From PALSA-607 sp036510735 (GTDB lineage: Bacteria; Actinomycetota; Actinomycetes; Acidothermales; Acidothermaceae): 8,659 nucleotides of DNA. Both the position numbers and the translations under genes were made by a program. The stretch is from the NCBI GenBank assembly GCA_036510735.1, contig DATCDK010000009.1, positions 1 through 8,659 of the forward strand, in the 5' to 3' direction. Below are positions 1 to 5,924 of the stretch, one piece after another; the first letter of the stretch is position 1; each line of letters opens with the position of its first letter. Under the pieces are notes generated by a model. It did no database searches. It was given only the letters and a program-made list of their open reading frames with translations, and was not told where the DNA came from.

Positions 1-1554
1 CGTGGGCTTGTGCAACTTCGATAGCAACACGATTGCGTGTACGCGCGAGGGCAAGGTTCGCTCGTCGTCAACGTCGGCGTAGAGCTCGGCCTTCACCATG
101 TCGTAGTGCTTCCTGATACCGCGCATCATCACGTAGAGCACGATCATCGCGACGATCGCGATCCACGCACCCTCTTCGAACTTCGAGATGAGGATGATGA
201 CAAGGACGAGTGACGTCACGACGGCGCCGATCGAGTTGATCACCCGAGATCGGTACATTTGCCGACGCTTAGCAGGATCCGTAGTCAGTGGCAGGTTTCG
301 ATTCCAGTGCCGGATCATGCCGAACTGGCTGTTCACGAAGGACACGAAGACACCGACGATGTATAGCTGAATCAATCGGGTCGGCGAGGCCGAGAAGGCG
401 ATGATCAGCAGGATCGCAAAACCAGCTAGTAACAGGATCCCGTTGCTGAAGGCAAGTCGGTCACCGCGCGTGTGCAACTGGCGGGGTAGGTAGCCGTCGC
501 GAGCCAGAATCGACGCTAACACCGGAAAACCGTTGAACGCAGTGTTAGCCGCGAGCACCAGGATCAACGCGGTGACCGCCTGCAGGTAGTAAAAGCCGAG
601 CGTCCGGTCGCCACCGAACACGGTCGCGCCGATCTGGGCGATGACAGTCTTCTGGTGTGAGCCTGCCGGCAGTCCGAGGTCTGCCGCCTTCGCCGCAACA
701 TGCACGTGACTGCGAATCGCCAGTGCCGTGATGGCGAGGAACATCGTGACGGCGAGGCCGCCAAGCATCGCGAGAGTGGCGGCAGCGTTGTCACTCTTGG
801 GCGGCCTGAACGACGGGACGCCGTTACTGATCGCCTCGACTCCCGTAAGCGCCGTGCACCCAGATGCAAAGGAACGCAGCAGCAAGAACACCAGCACGAA
901 GCCGCTGTAGTGGGTGGGGTGGACGACGTGCAACCCGGCGCTCTCGGAAACCAGTTTGTGTCCCGTGAAGAGCTTGGTGAATCCGACCGCGATAAGCACG
1001 GCGACGCCGGCGATGAACGCGTACGTCGGGATCGCAAACGCGGTCCCTGACTCGCGGATACCGCGCAGATTCAGCACCATGATGATGATCACGATGCCGA
1101 CTGATATCGACACCTCGTGACCCTGCAGCGACTGCACCGCCGACGTGATGTTCGCAACTCCGGAGCTCACCGACACCGCGACGGTTAGTACGTAGTCGAC
1201 CATCAGCGCACTGGCCACCGTCACGCCCGCGCGGCGTCCGAGGTTGACCGTCGCTACCTCATAGTCACCGCCGCCGCTCGGATACGCATGCACGTTCTGC
1301 CGATACGACGCGACGACCACCAGCATGAGGAACGCGACGCCCGCGGCCGCGTACCAGGTGTAGTGCAGGAGGGCCAAGCCGCCGGCCGACAACACGAGGA
1401 GGATCTGCTCGGTGGCGTAAGCGACCGACGACAAGGCGTCGCTCGCAAACACCGGAAGCGCCAGCCGCTTAGGGAGTAGCGACTCCCCCAGCCGGTCACT
1501 GCGTTGTGGCCGACCGACCAGCACCCGTTTGAACACACCGCTGGCGATGGACAC
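1..1554 (-). CDS. KimA/YdaO-like potassium importer, APC superfamily (3' end beyond window)
   Basis: Polytopic membrane protein, 518 codons visible, C-terminus cut at the left edge. It resembles Bacillus subtilis KimA, a proton-coupled high-affinity K+ importer, from memory of that sequence. Shared segments are KRVLVGRP (residues 9-16), SDALSSVAYATEQ (38-50), YPSGGGDY (91-98), VDYVLTVAVS (119-128) and LTGVEAISN (about 236-244). Asp39, Tyr46, Asp120, Thr237 and Glu240 sit where KimA has residues I recall as ion-binding (D36, Y43, D117, T230, E233). About twelve hydrophobic segments are followed by a soluble tail starting near residue 500 (PSRVHAIVLLSKLHKP), as in KimA. The M. tuberculosis counterpart by position is Rv2690c. 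GTG at 1554 is chosen because a TAGCAT box lies 6 nt upstream and an in-frame stop at 1566-1564 limits extension; GTG at 1536 is the alternative. Transcribed divergently from ceoB-ceoC. An amino-acid permease function cannot be excluded, but the motifs favour K+. Confidence 0.85.
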   Translation of the reverse strand, partial: MSIASGVFKRVLVGRPQRSDRLGESLLPKRLALPVFASDALSSVAYATEQILLVLSAGGLALLHYTWYAAAGVAFLMLVVVASYRQNVHAYPSGGGDYEVATVNLGRRAGVTVASALMVDYVLTVAVSVSSGVANITSAVQSLQGHEVSISVGIVIIIMVLNLRGIRESGTAFAIPTYAFIAGVAVLIAVGFTKLFTGHKLVSESAGLHVVHPTHYSGFVLVFLLLRSFASGCTALTGVEAISNGVPSFRPPKSDNAAATLAMLGGLAVTMFLAITALAIRSHVHVAAKAADLGLPAGSHQKTVIAQIGATVFGGDRTLGFYYLQAVTALILVLAANTAFNGFPVLASILARDGYLPRQLHTRGDRLAFSNGILLLAGFAILLIIAFSASPTRLIQLYIVGVFVSFVNSQFGMIRHWNRNLPLTTDPAKRRQMYRSRVINSIGAVVTSLVLVIILISKFEEGAWIAIVAMIVLYVMMRGIRKHYDMVKAELYADVDDERTLPSRVHAIVLLSKLHKPT

Positions 1555-1560
1555 GTCAAG

Positions 1561-1566
1561 ATGCTA
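1561..1566 (-). promoter_or_regulatory. Candidate -10 box of the KimA-like gene (leaderless start)
   Basis: TAGCAT on the minus strand fits the actinobacterial -10 consensus TANNNT and is followed by 6 nt and then GTG at 1554. There is no Shine-Dalgarno sequence before this GTG. This spacing would put the transcription start on or next to the start codon. The -35 region (about 1584-1589) has no good match to TTGACA. Confidence 0.45.
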
Positions 1567-1579
1567 GGCGATAGCCGTC

Positions 1580-1590
1580 CCAGGCCCTGG
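1580..1590. promoter_or_regulatory. Palindrome CCAGG-C-CCTGG between divergent promoters, candidate operator
   Basis: A perfect 5+1+5 inverted repeat centred on 1585. It overlaps the expected -35 positions of both the leftward KimA-like promoter (-10 at 1566-1561) and the candidate rightward ceoB promoter (-10 at 1604-1609). CCCAGGC at 1579-1585 recurs at 1612-1618, 33 bases on. Binding by a regulator is inference; short GC-rich palindromes also arise by chance. Confidence 0.3.
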
Positions 1591-1603
1591 CGGCCGCACC
1601 GTG

Positions 1604-1609
1604 TAGCGT
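1604..1609 (+). promoter_or_regulatory. Candidate -10 box for ceoB-ceoC
   Basis: TAGCGT fits TANNNT. The predicted start near 1616 would leave a leader of about 26 nt that carries the GAAGGAG ribosome-binding site (1624-1630) before GTG 1642. The -35 region (about 1581-1586) is not a recognisable TTGACA and lies inside the palindrome at 1580-1590. Confidence 0.35.
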
Positions 1610-1641
1610 TCCCCAGGCACACTGAAGGAGACAAGCCAACC

Positions 1642-2307
1642 GTGCATGTCGTGATCATGGGATGCGGCCGGGTCGGGTCGACCTTGGCGGACAGCCTCGA
1701 GGAACTCGGGCACTCCGTCGCCATCATCGACATCGACGCACACGCATTCCGTCGGCTACCGCCCCATTTCCGGGGCCGCAAAATCCACGGCGTGGGTCTG
1801 CACCGCTCCGTGCTTGAAGAGTCCGGCATTCGCCAGGCAGGGGCTTTCGCCGCGGTCAGCAGCGGTGACAACTCCAACATCATCGCGGCGCGGGTCGCCC
1901 GCGAAACCTTCGGCGTCGAGAACGTGGTCGCCCGGATCTACGACATTCGCCGGGCCGAAATCTACGAACGCCTCGGCATCCCCACGGTCGCGACCGTGAA
2001 ATGGACTGCCGACCAGATGCTGCGCCGGGTACTCCAAGAGGGCGCCCAGGCGTTGTGGCGCGACCCAACCGGCACTGTCCAGCTGGCCGAAGTGCACGTC
2101 GCGACGGGCTGGATCGGGCAGCGGCTGTCTGAGATCGAGACCGCTGCCGGCATCCGGGTGGCATTTGTGACCCGCTTCGGCGAGGGTGTTCTGCCAACCC
2201 CAGACACCGTGTTCCAAGAGGGCGATCTGCTCAACATCATCGTGCGCGACAAAGAGACCGACACGGCGATCGCCTTGCTTGCCGCACCTCCGGAGGAGAA
2301 CGGCTGA
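1642..2307 (+). CDS. ceoB: Potassium uptake regulator, RCK/TrkA-type, CeoB
   Basis: Cytosolic NAD(H)-binding regulator of K+ transport, 221 aa, close to the size I recall for M. tuberculosis CeoB. Residues 1-130 form the RCK_N Rossmann domain: the dinucleotide motif GCGRVG (7-12) and an acidic pair at the end of the second strand (IIDID, 28-32), then HGVGLHRSVLEESGI (49-63), the segment that in TrkA proteins follows the third strand. Residues from about 140 to 215 match the RCK_C ligand-binding domain (IGQRLSEIE, then EGDLLNIIVRD). GTG 1642 is chosen over an open upstream extension to 1504 because GAAGGAG (1624-1630) lies 11 nt before it and the Rossmann strand begins there directly. ceoC follows with a one-base overlap, so the two halves of an E. 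coli-type TrkA are made as separate chains. No TrkH/KtrB channel gene is visible; the divergent KimA-like importer is the nearest possible partner. Confidence 0.9.
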   Translation: MHVVIMGCGRVGSTLADSLEELGHSVAIIDIDAHAFRRLPPHFRGRKIHGVGLHRSVLEESGIRQAGAFAAVSSGDNSNIIAARVARETFGVENVVARIYDIRRAEIYERLGIPTVATVKWTADQMLRRVLQEGAQALWRDPTGTVQLAEVHVATGWIGQRLSEIETAAGIRVAFVTRFGEGVLPTPDTVFQEGDLLNIIVRDKETDTAIALLAAPPEENG

Positions 2308-2969
2308 TGCGGGTCGCCATTGCTGGAGCTGGTGCCGTCGGCCGATCGATCGCCGCCGAGCTCGTCGAGAACGGTCACGAGGTCCTGGTCATCGACAAGG
2401 ACAGCCGGGCGATCGACGTCGATGCCATTCCGGGCGCCGAGTGGGTGCTCGCGGACGCCTGCGAGATCGCCAACCTCGACGAACTCGGGCTCGACCGTTG
2501 CCAGGTTGCGGTCGCGGCGACCGGCGACGACAAGGTGAACCTGGTCGTGTCGCTGCTCGCGAAGACTGAGTACGGCGTCCCGAGGGTGGTAGCCCGGGTG
2601 AACGACCCGGTGAACGAATGGCTATTCGACGAATCCTGGGGCGTCGACGTCGCGGTGTCGACGCCGCGCCTGCTTTCGGCACTCGTCGAAGAAGCGGTCA
2701 GCGTCGGTGACCTCGTTCGGCTCATGACGTTTCGACAAGGCCAAGCGAACCTCGTCGAGTTCACCCTGCCGCCGACCGGCCGCTACGTCGGGCAACGGGT
2801 GGGCTCGGTGCCGTGGCCTGCTGACAGCGCGCTGGTGGTCATCTTGCGTGACGGCCGCGTCATCGTGCCGAGCGCCGACGATCCGCTCGAGGGCGGCGAC
2901 GAACTGTTGTTCGTGGCTTCCCCAGACGTTGAAGACGAGTTGCGCGCACTACTGCTGCACGGCGAGTAA
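2307..2969 (+). CDS. ceoC: Potassium uptake regulator, RCK/TrkA-type, CeoC
   Basis: Second RCK protein of the pair, 220 aa. The Rossmann domain opens with GAGAVG (7-12); VIDKD (28-32) supplies the acidic residue expected to contact the nucleotide ribose. LADACEIANLDELGL (48-62) and ATGDDKVN (71-78) follow the TrkA pattern. The RCK_C part starts near residue 135 and ends with EGGDELLFVASP (195-206). ATG 2307 overlaps the ceoB stop codon (TGATG), and GGAGGAG at 2292-2298 inside ceoB provides the ribosome-binding site 8 nt upstream, so the two proteins are probably made in equal amounts. In M. tuberculosis CeoB and CeoC are linked to K+ uptake. A hairpin follows directly after the stop codon. 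Confidence 0.9.
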   Translation: MRVAIAGAGAVGRSIAAELVENGHEVLVIDKDSRAIDVDAIPGAEWVLADACEIANLDELGLDRCQVAVAATGDDKVNLVVSLLAKTEYGVPRVVARVNDPVNEWLFDESWGVDVAVSTPRLLSALVEEAVSVGDLVRLMTFRQGQANLVEFTLPPTGRYVGQRVGSVPWPADSALVVILRDGRVIVPSADDPLEGGDELLFVASPDVEDELRALLLHGE

Positions 2970-2988
2970 CTGCCGGACTCACCGGCAG
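2970..2988. terminator. Hairpin between convergent ceoC and OB-fold gene
   Basis: CTGCCGG (2970-2976) and CCGGCAG (2982-2988) form a perfect 7-bp stem with a 5-nt loop. It begins at the base after the ceoC stop codon and ends 6 nt before the stop codon of the leftward OB-fold gene, so it could serve both. There is no U-tract on either side, so efficiency is uncertain. Confidence 0.55.
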
Positions 2989-2994
2989 CCGCGC

Positions 2995-3441
2995 TTACGA
3001 GCCGGACGGACGCAACTCGTACCGGGGGTTGAACATCACCCGACGGCCGTCGCGTTGGGTCATCCGACCCTGGGCCTTGAGCACCCGGCCAGGTTCGATA
3101 CCGGCGATGCGACGCCGGCCAATCCACACGACATCGACCGAGCCGGAACCGTCCCACAATTCGGCTTGCAGGGACGGCGATCCGCCGCGCGGTTGAATCG
3201 TGACCGTACGCAACATGCCGACGACACAGACCTGTGACCGGTCGCGGCAACGCTGAACGGGCGTGCCGCCGCTTTCGAGCGACTGCTCCTGGCGGTTCTC
3301 GGCTTCGAGGACATGCTCGGGCGTCGTCAGCCGGTGCAACGCCCTGCGCAGCACACCGGGCGAACCGGCGTCTTCGACAGCCGTCGCTGACGCACCTGCA
3401 CTTGCTGAGTCAGGTGCCGCGACCGCCTCGGACTCCTTCAT
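2995..3441 (-). CDS. OB-fold nucleic-acid-binding domain protein (Rv2694c-like)
   Basis: Small cytosolic protein, 148 aa. Residues 1-30 are an Ala/Ser/Glu-rich, probably disordered tail. Residues 31-60 look helical (VLRRALHRLTTPEHV). Residues 70-144 fit an OB fold: QVCVVGMLRTVTIQP, then LQAELWDGSGSVDVVWIG (91-108, the RecG/DnaE-like strand-turn-strand), GIEPGRVLKAQGRM (114-127) and a final strand VMFNPRYELRP. Such domains usually bind single-stranded nucleic acid, but the substrate is unknown here. The gene follows DUF3710 after 17 nt, yet its ATG has no Shine-Dalgarno sequence and instead has TATCCT 7 nt upstream, so it may have its own leaderless transcript. The M. tuberculosis locus has a DUF3159 gene (Rv2693c) downstream; here the stop codon is 25 nt from ceoC and no such gene fits. 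Confidence 0.85.
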   Translation of the reverse strand: MKESEAVAAPDSASAGASATAVEDAGSPGVLRRALHRLTTPEHVLEAENRQEQSLESGGTPVQRCRDRSQVCVVGMLRTVTIQPRGGSPSLQAELWDGSGSVDVVWIGRRRIAGIEPGRVLKAQGRMTQRDGRRVMFNPRYELRPSGS

Positions 3442-3448
3442 GGTGAAA

Positions 3449-3454
3449 AGGATA
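3449..3454 (-). promoter_or_regulatory. Candidate -10 box of the OB-fold gene (leaderless start)
   Basis: TATCCT on the minus strand, close to the ideal actinobacterial -10, is followed by 7 nt and the ATG at 3441. It lies in the 17-nt gap after DUF3710. No -35 match is seen at the expected distance. Confidence 0.45.
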
Positions 3455-3458
3455 CCGG

Positions 3459-4226
3459 TCAGTGGGTCTCAGTGATCTCCCGGCCACGCGGCGGCAACTC
3501 GAGAACTGGCTTGTCGCCGGCCTCATCCTCGCCCTCCGCTGCCTCGCGCGCAGCGCCGGCTTCACGCGGCAGCCGTAACTGCAGCGGATCGCGCGGCGCC
3601 ATCGGATCGGTACCGCGCACCACCACGACGCTGGTCAGAACCGTTTCGAGGACCTCTGCCTGCGCGGGATGCGTCGCGGCAGGACCGCTGAACACGCCGC
3701 GCAAGAACCAGCGCGGTCCGTCGAAGCCAACAAACCGCAACTGTTGTTCGGTCACTTGACCCGGCGTGACCTCAGCACGGACGCGCGTGTGCAGCTCGGT
3801 CCCGAATTCGGTTTCGGTCTCGTCGGCCTGACCGCCGTCTGCGCGCACCGATTCGGCAATCTCGGTGCGCACCTCGTCCCAGATGCCGCCATTGCGGGGC
3901 GCCGCAAAGGCCAGCACCTGCAGCGAGTTGGTGCCGTGCACGATGGTGGCGGCGATCGGCTGCTGCGCCTCGTTCATCTCGACGCGAACTTCGGTCCCGG
4001 GCAGCACGGGCACCCGCAAGCACCCGAGGTCGAGTCGTGGCATCGACCCGTCGCCACCGGCCTCCTCGTCGTCCAGCGGTCGCCGATCACGAACCGGGGC
4101 GACGTCGGCGGTAGCACCGTCATCCGCCGAGTCACCACTCGCCGTCCGATCGGCTTCGTCTACGGGTGTGTCATCGACATCCGCCGCCGAGCCGTTCTTG
4201 TCTTTCTTGCCCCGCCCGAACGCCAT
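3459..4226 (-). CDS. DUF3710 family protein (Rv2696c-like)
   Basis: Conserved actinobacterial protein of unknown function, 255 aa, predicted cytosolic. It opens with the basic segment MAFGRGKKDK typical of the family, then an acidic, low-complexity stretch (about 13-60, rich in Asp, Ala, Glu). The folded DUF3710 core runs from about 62 to 205: LDLGCLRVPVLPGTEVRVE, then VLAFAAPRNGGIWDEVR (104-120), and the family hallmark DGPRWFLRGVFSGPAA (169-184). A charged tail follows. ATG 4226 is preferred to GTG 4229 because GGAGG (4237-4233) then lies 6 nt upstream instead of 3. The ATG shares its A with the dut stop codon (TGATG), so translation is probably coupled to dut. Its constant neighbourhood with dut suggests a linked role, but none is shown by the sequence. 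Confidence 0.9.
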   Translation of the reverse strand: MAFGRGKKDKNGSAADVDDTPVDEADRTASGDSADDGATADVAPVRDRRPLDDEEAGGDGSMPRLDLGCLRVPVLPGTEVRVEMNEAQQPIAATIVHGTNSLQVLAFAAPRNGGIWDEVRTEIAESVRADGGQADETETEFGTELHTRVRAEVTPGQVTEQQLRFVGFDGPRWFLRGVFSGPAATHPAQAEVLETVLTSVVVVRGTDPMAPRDPLQLRLPREAGAAREAAEGEDEAGDKPVLELPPRGREITETH

Positions 4227-4726
4227 CACGAACCTCCGCTTGTCGGGTCGGGCGCTCCGCTAGTCGCGTCAGCCGCAACGTGACTGAAGCCACCGCTGGA
4301 GCCATGGCCTGCAGCGCCTCGGTCGGAGCCGGGCAACTCGCTGACTTCGTGGAACGTGGCGTGTTCGACCCGCTGGATCACCAGCTGGGCGATCCGGTCC
4401 CCCGCCGCGAGCCGGACTGGCTCTCGCGGGTCGAGGTTCACCACGATCACCTTGATCTCGCCACGGTACCCCGCATCGATCGTGCCTGGGGCGTTGACGA
4501 GTGCGACCCCGCAGCGCGCAGCGAGGCCCGATCGCGGGTGCACGAACGCCGCGTAGCCGTCGGGCAGGGCGATCGCGATGCCGGTGGGCAACACGATGCG
4601 CTCGCCTGGGGCGAGCTCGGCCGCCTCGGTAGTGACCAAATCGGCGCCGGCGTCGCCTGGATATGCATACGACGGCAACGGGACGTCGGGGCGCAACCGC
4701 ATCACGAGCACTGGCAGGTCGTTCAC
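4226..4726 (-). CDS. dut: dUTP diphosphatase (dUTPase)
   Basis: Hydrolyses dUTP to dUMP and pyrophosphate, keeping uracil out of DNA and feeding dTMP synthesis; acts in the cytosol as a homotrimer. All five family motifs are present in 166 aa: I, DAGADL (25-30); II, PRSGLA (64-69); III, GTIDAGYRGEIKV (81-93) with catalytic Asp84 and Tyr87; IV, RIAQLVIQ (111-118); V, RGAAGHGSSGG (136-146) with Arg136, and His141 where most bacteria have Phe and M. tuberculosis has the uracil-stacking His145. A 20-residue Ala/Gly/Ser-rich tail follows motif V. GTG 4726 is chosen because it forms a GTGA overlap with the thioesterase stop codon and gives the normal dUTPase N-terminus (MNDLPVLVMRL); the open frame continues upstream to 5203 but that part is the shadow of the thioesterase. 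Confidence 0.96.
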   Translation of the reverse strand: MNDLPVLVMRLRPDVPLPSYAYPGDAGADLVTTEAAELAPGERIVLPTGIAIALPDGYAAFVHPRSGLAARCGVALVNAPGTIDAGYRGEIKVIVVNLDPREPVRLAAGDRIAQLVIQRVEHATFHEVSELPGSDRGAAGHGSSGGFSHVAADATSGAPDPTSGGS

Positions 4727-5340
4727 GGGTTCACTCCGACACCCGACGTGTCGCTGCCGCGGTTCAGCGACGCTTCGACCAAATCGGCGCGGCCGTACGC
4801 GGTGAAATGTTCGACCGGCACCGTGACGAACAAGGCCGATGAACGGATCGCGATGACGCCGTCGGTGTCGCCATGGTGGGCGACCAACCGACCCTCGGCA
4901 CTGGTGTAGATCTTCCGGCCGGCCAACCCAAGGCAGCGCGCCTCGATACGAACGATGGATCCCACTGGCACCGGTGCAAGGAAATCGGTTTCGAGGCGCG
5001 CAGTGACCGCCGGCAGCCGCAGCACCCAAAGCAACGTGCCCTGCGTTTCGTCGAGGGCGGCGGTGAGCAAGCCGCCATGGGCGAGGCCCGCTGCGCCCTC
5101 GTGGTCTTCGGTGACGACAAACTCCGAAATCACCTGCACGTCGTCGCCGACCGTGAACGTCATGTGCAGCCCAGCCGGCTGCGCGACGCCGCAGCCGTAG
5201 CACCGCGCGTAGTGCGGGCCAAGCGTGGTGCCCGCAGCAGGCGCGTCCGGCGCCGGCGTCGCCGGTCGCAAGTCTTCTGGCAATGCCAGCGGAGGCAGCA
5301 GACCCGAAGCTGGCCGCGGCGCACCGGCATTCGTATTCAC
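4723..5340 (-). CDS. PaaI-type hotdog-fold thioesterase
   Basis: Probable acyl-CoA thioesterase, 205 aa, cytosolic; the acyl group is unknown. A Pro/Ala-rich N-terminus (1-40) leads to RCYGCGVAQPAGLHM (46-60), the Cys-x2-Cys segment found in many PaaI-like proteins (usual form CFGCG...NPxGL). The hotdog domain spans about 58-180, with AHGGLLTAALDETQG (87-101) carrying the usual HGG turn and the Asp97-Glu98 pair at the active site. RLETDFLAPVPVGS (115-128) is the family's second conserved strand. GTG 5340 is chosen because TAGTGT lies 8 nt upstream; GTG 5352 (209 aa) is possible. The upstream open frame to 5514 crosses the DUF3093 start and is unlikely. The stop codon overlaps the dut start (GTGA), so this is probably the first gene of the thioesterase-dut-DUF3710 operon. 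Confidence 0.85.
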   Translation of the reverse strand: MNTNAGAPRPASGLLPPLALPEDLRPATPAPDAPAAGTTLGPHYARCYGCGVAQPAGLHMTFTVGDDVQVISEFVVTEDHEGAAGLAHGGLLTAALDETQGTLLWVLRLPAVTARLETDFLAPVPVGSIVRIEARCLGLAGRKIYTSAEGRLVAHHGDTDGVIAIRSSALFVTVPVEHFTAYGRADLVEASLNRGSDTSGVGVNP

Positions 5341-5348
5341 GAAGGGCG

Positions 5349-5354
5349 ACACTA
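5349..5354 (-). promoter_or_regulatory. Candidate -10 box for the thioesterase-dut-DUF3710 operon
   Basis: TAGTGT on the minus strand, 8 nt before GTG 5340, with no Shine-Dalgarno sequence in between. If used, the transcript would be leaderless or nearly so. No clear -35 hexamer is seen. Confidence 0.35.
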
Positions 5355-5410
5355 CCGGCCGACGACGCACCGGCAGCCGGGCAGGCTTATCCCCAGCGCG
5401 CCCTGCTGCG

Positions 5411-5416
5411 TAGCCT
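5411..5416 (+). promoter_or_regulatory. Candidate -10 box for DUF3093-DUF4235 (leaderless start)
   Basis: TAGCCT is followed by 7 nt and GTG 5424. No Shine-Dalgarno sequence precedes this start codon, so a leaderless transcript is plausible. The expected -35 region has no good match. Confidence 0.4.
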
Positions 5417-5423
5417 TGCGTCT

Positions 5424-5924
5424 GTGCCGAACCCGCCGAGACTGCAGTTCCACGAGCGACGAACGGTGCCGTGGTGGTGGTCGGTCGTCGGCGCGGTGAT
5501 CGCAGTACCGACAACCGAGGCGGTCGTGGTCATGGGGCCGGAGATGTCGAACCAACACCCAACGTGGGCGTTGGCGATCGGCTGCCTGGTCGTCACGCTC
5601 GCCCTCGAAGCAGCGTTCCTGGTGCTACTTGGACGCTCGACGGTCGACGTCGACGAAACAGGACTGCGGGCGGGCAAGGTCGCATTGTCGGCAAGTCACA
5701 TCGGTCGCGCGCGCCCGCTCGACGCGGCGACCGCGCGCCGCCTGCTTGGACCGGGACTCCGGGCCGACGCGCAGCTGTCACTGCGGCCGTGGGTCAAGAC
5801 GGCTGTTCAGATCGAAGTCGACGACATGAACGACACGACCCCGTACTGGGTAGTAGCGACCCGTCGACCTTCGGAGTTGGTCGCGGCACTTGAGTTCGTT
5901 CGCTATGCGAAGGCGGAGCTATGA
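5424..5924 (+). CDS. DUF3093 family membrane protein (Rv2698-like)
   Basis: Conserved actinobacterial membrane protein of unknown function, 166 aa, about the size I recall for Rv2698. After a short basic start (PPRLQFHERRTVPWWW, 4-19) there are two transmembrane segments, about 18-37 and 48-70, forming a hairpin. The rest is a soluble domain: a strand STVDVDETGLRAGK (72-85), a segment rich in Ala and Arg, then VQIEVDDMNDTTPYWVVATRRPSELVAAL, which matches the family's C-terminal pattern ending in a pleckstrin-like strand-helix. GTG 5424 places the family's usual N-terminus directly at the start and fits the TAGCCT box; the open frame extends to 5283 but that part lies over the thioesterase start. 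It overlaps the following DUF4235 gene by four bases (ATGA). Confidence 0.88.
   Translation: MPNPPRLQFHERRTVPWWWSVVGAVIAVPTTEAVVVMGPEMSNQHPTWALAIGCLVVTLALEAAFLVLLGRSTVDVDETGLRAGKVALSASHIGRARPLDAATARRLLGPGLRADAQLSLRPWVKTAVQIEVDDMNDTTPYWVVATRRPSELVAALEFVRYAKAEL

Noticed and set aside
1504..1641. N-terminal extension of ceoB by 46 residues
   Set aside because: The extra part overlaps the start of the divergent permease and lacks a ribosome-binding site; GTG 1642 has GAAGGAG and begins directly with the Rossmann strand.
1555..1641. c-di-AMP (ydaO) riboswitch upstream of the KimA-like gene, as in B. subtilis
   Set aside because: The gap is only 87 nt and the predicted transcript is leaderless; the riboswitch is longer and none of its conserved elements was recognised.
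564..1883. Two leftward open frames (157 and 209 codons) over the permease and ceoB
   Set aside because: Both lie in other frames across well-supported genes and have Ser/Arg-rich shadow composition.
4727..5203. N-terminal extension of dut
   Set aside because: It is the shadow of the thioesterase gene in another frame; dUTPases start just before motif I, as with GTG 4726.
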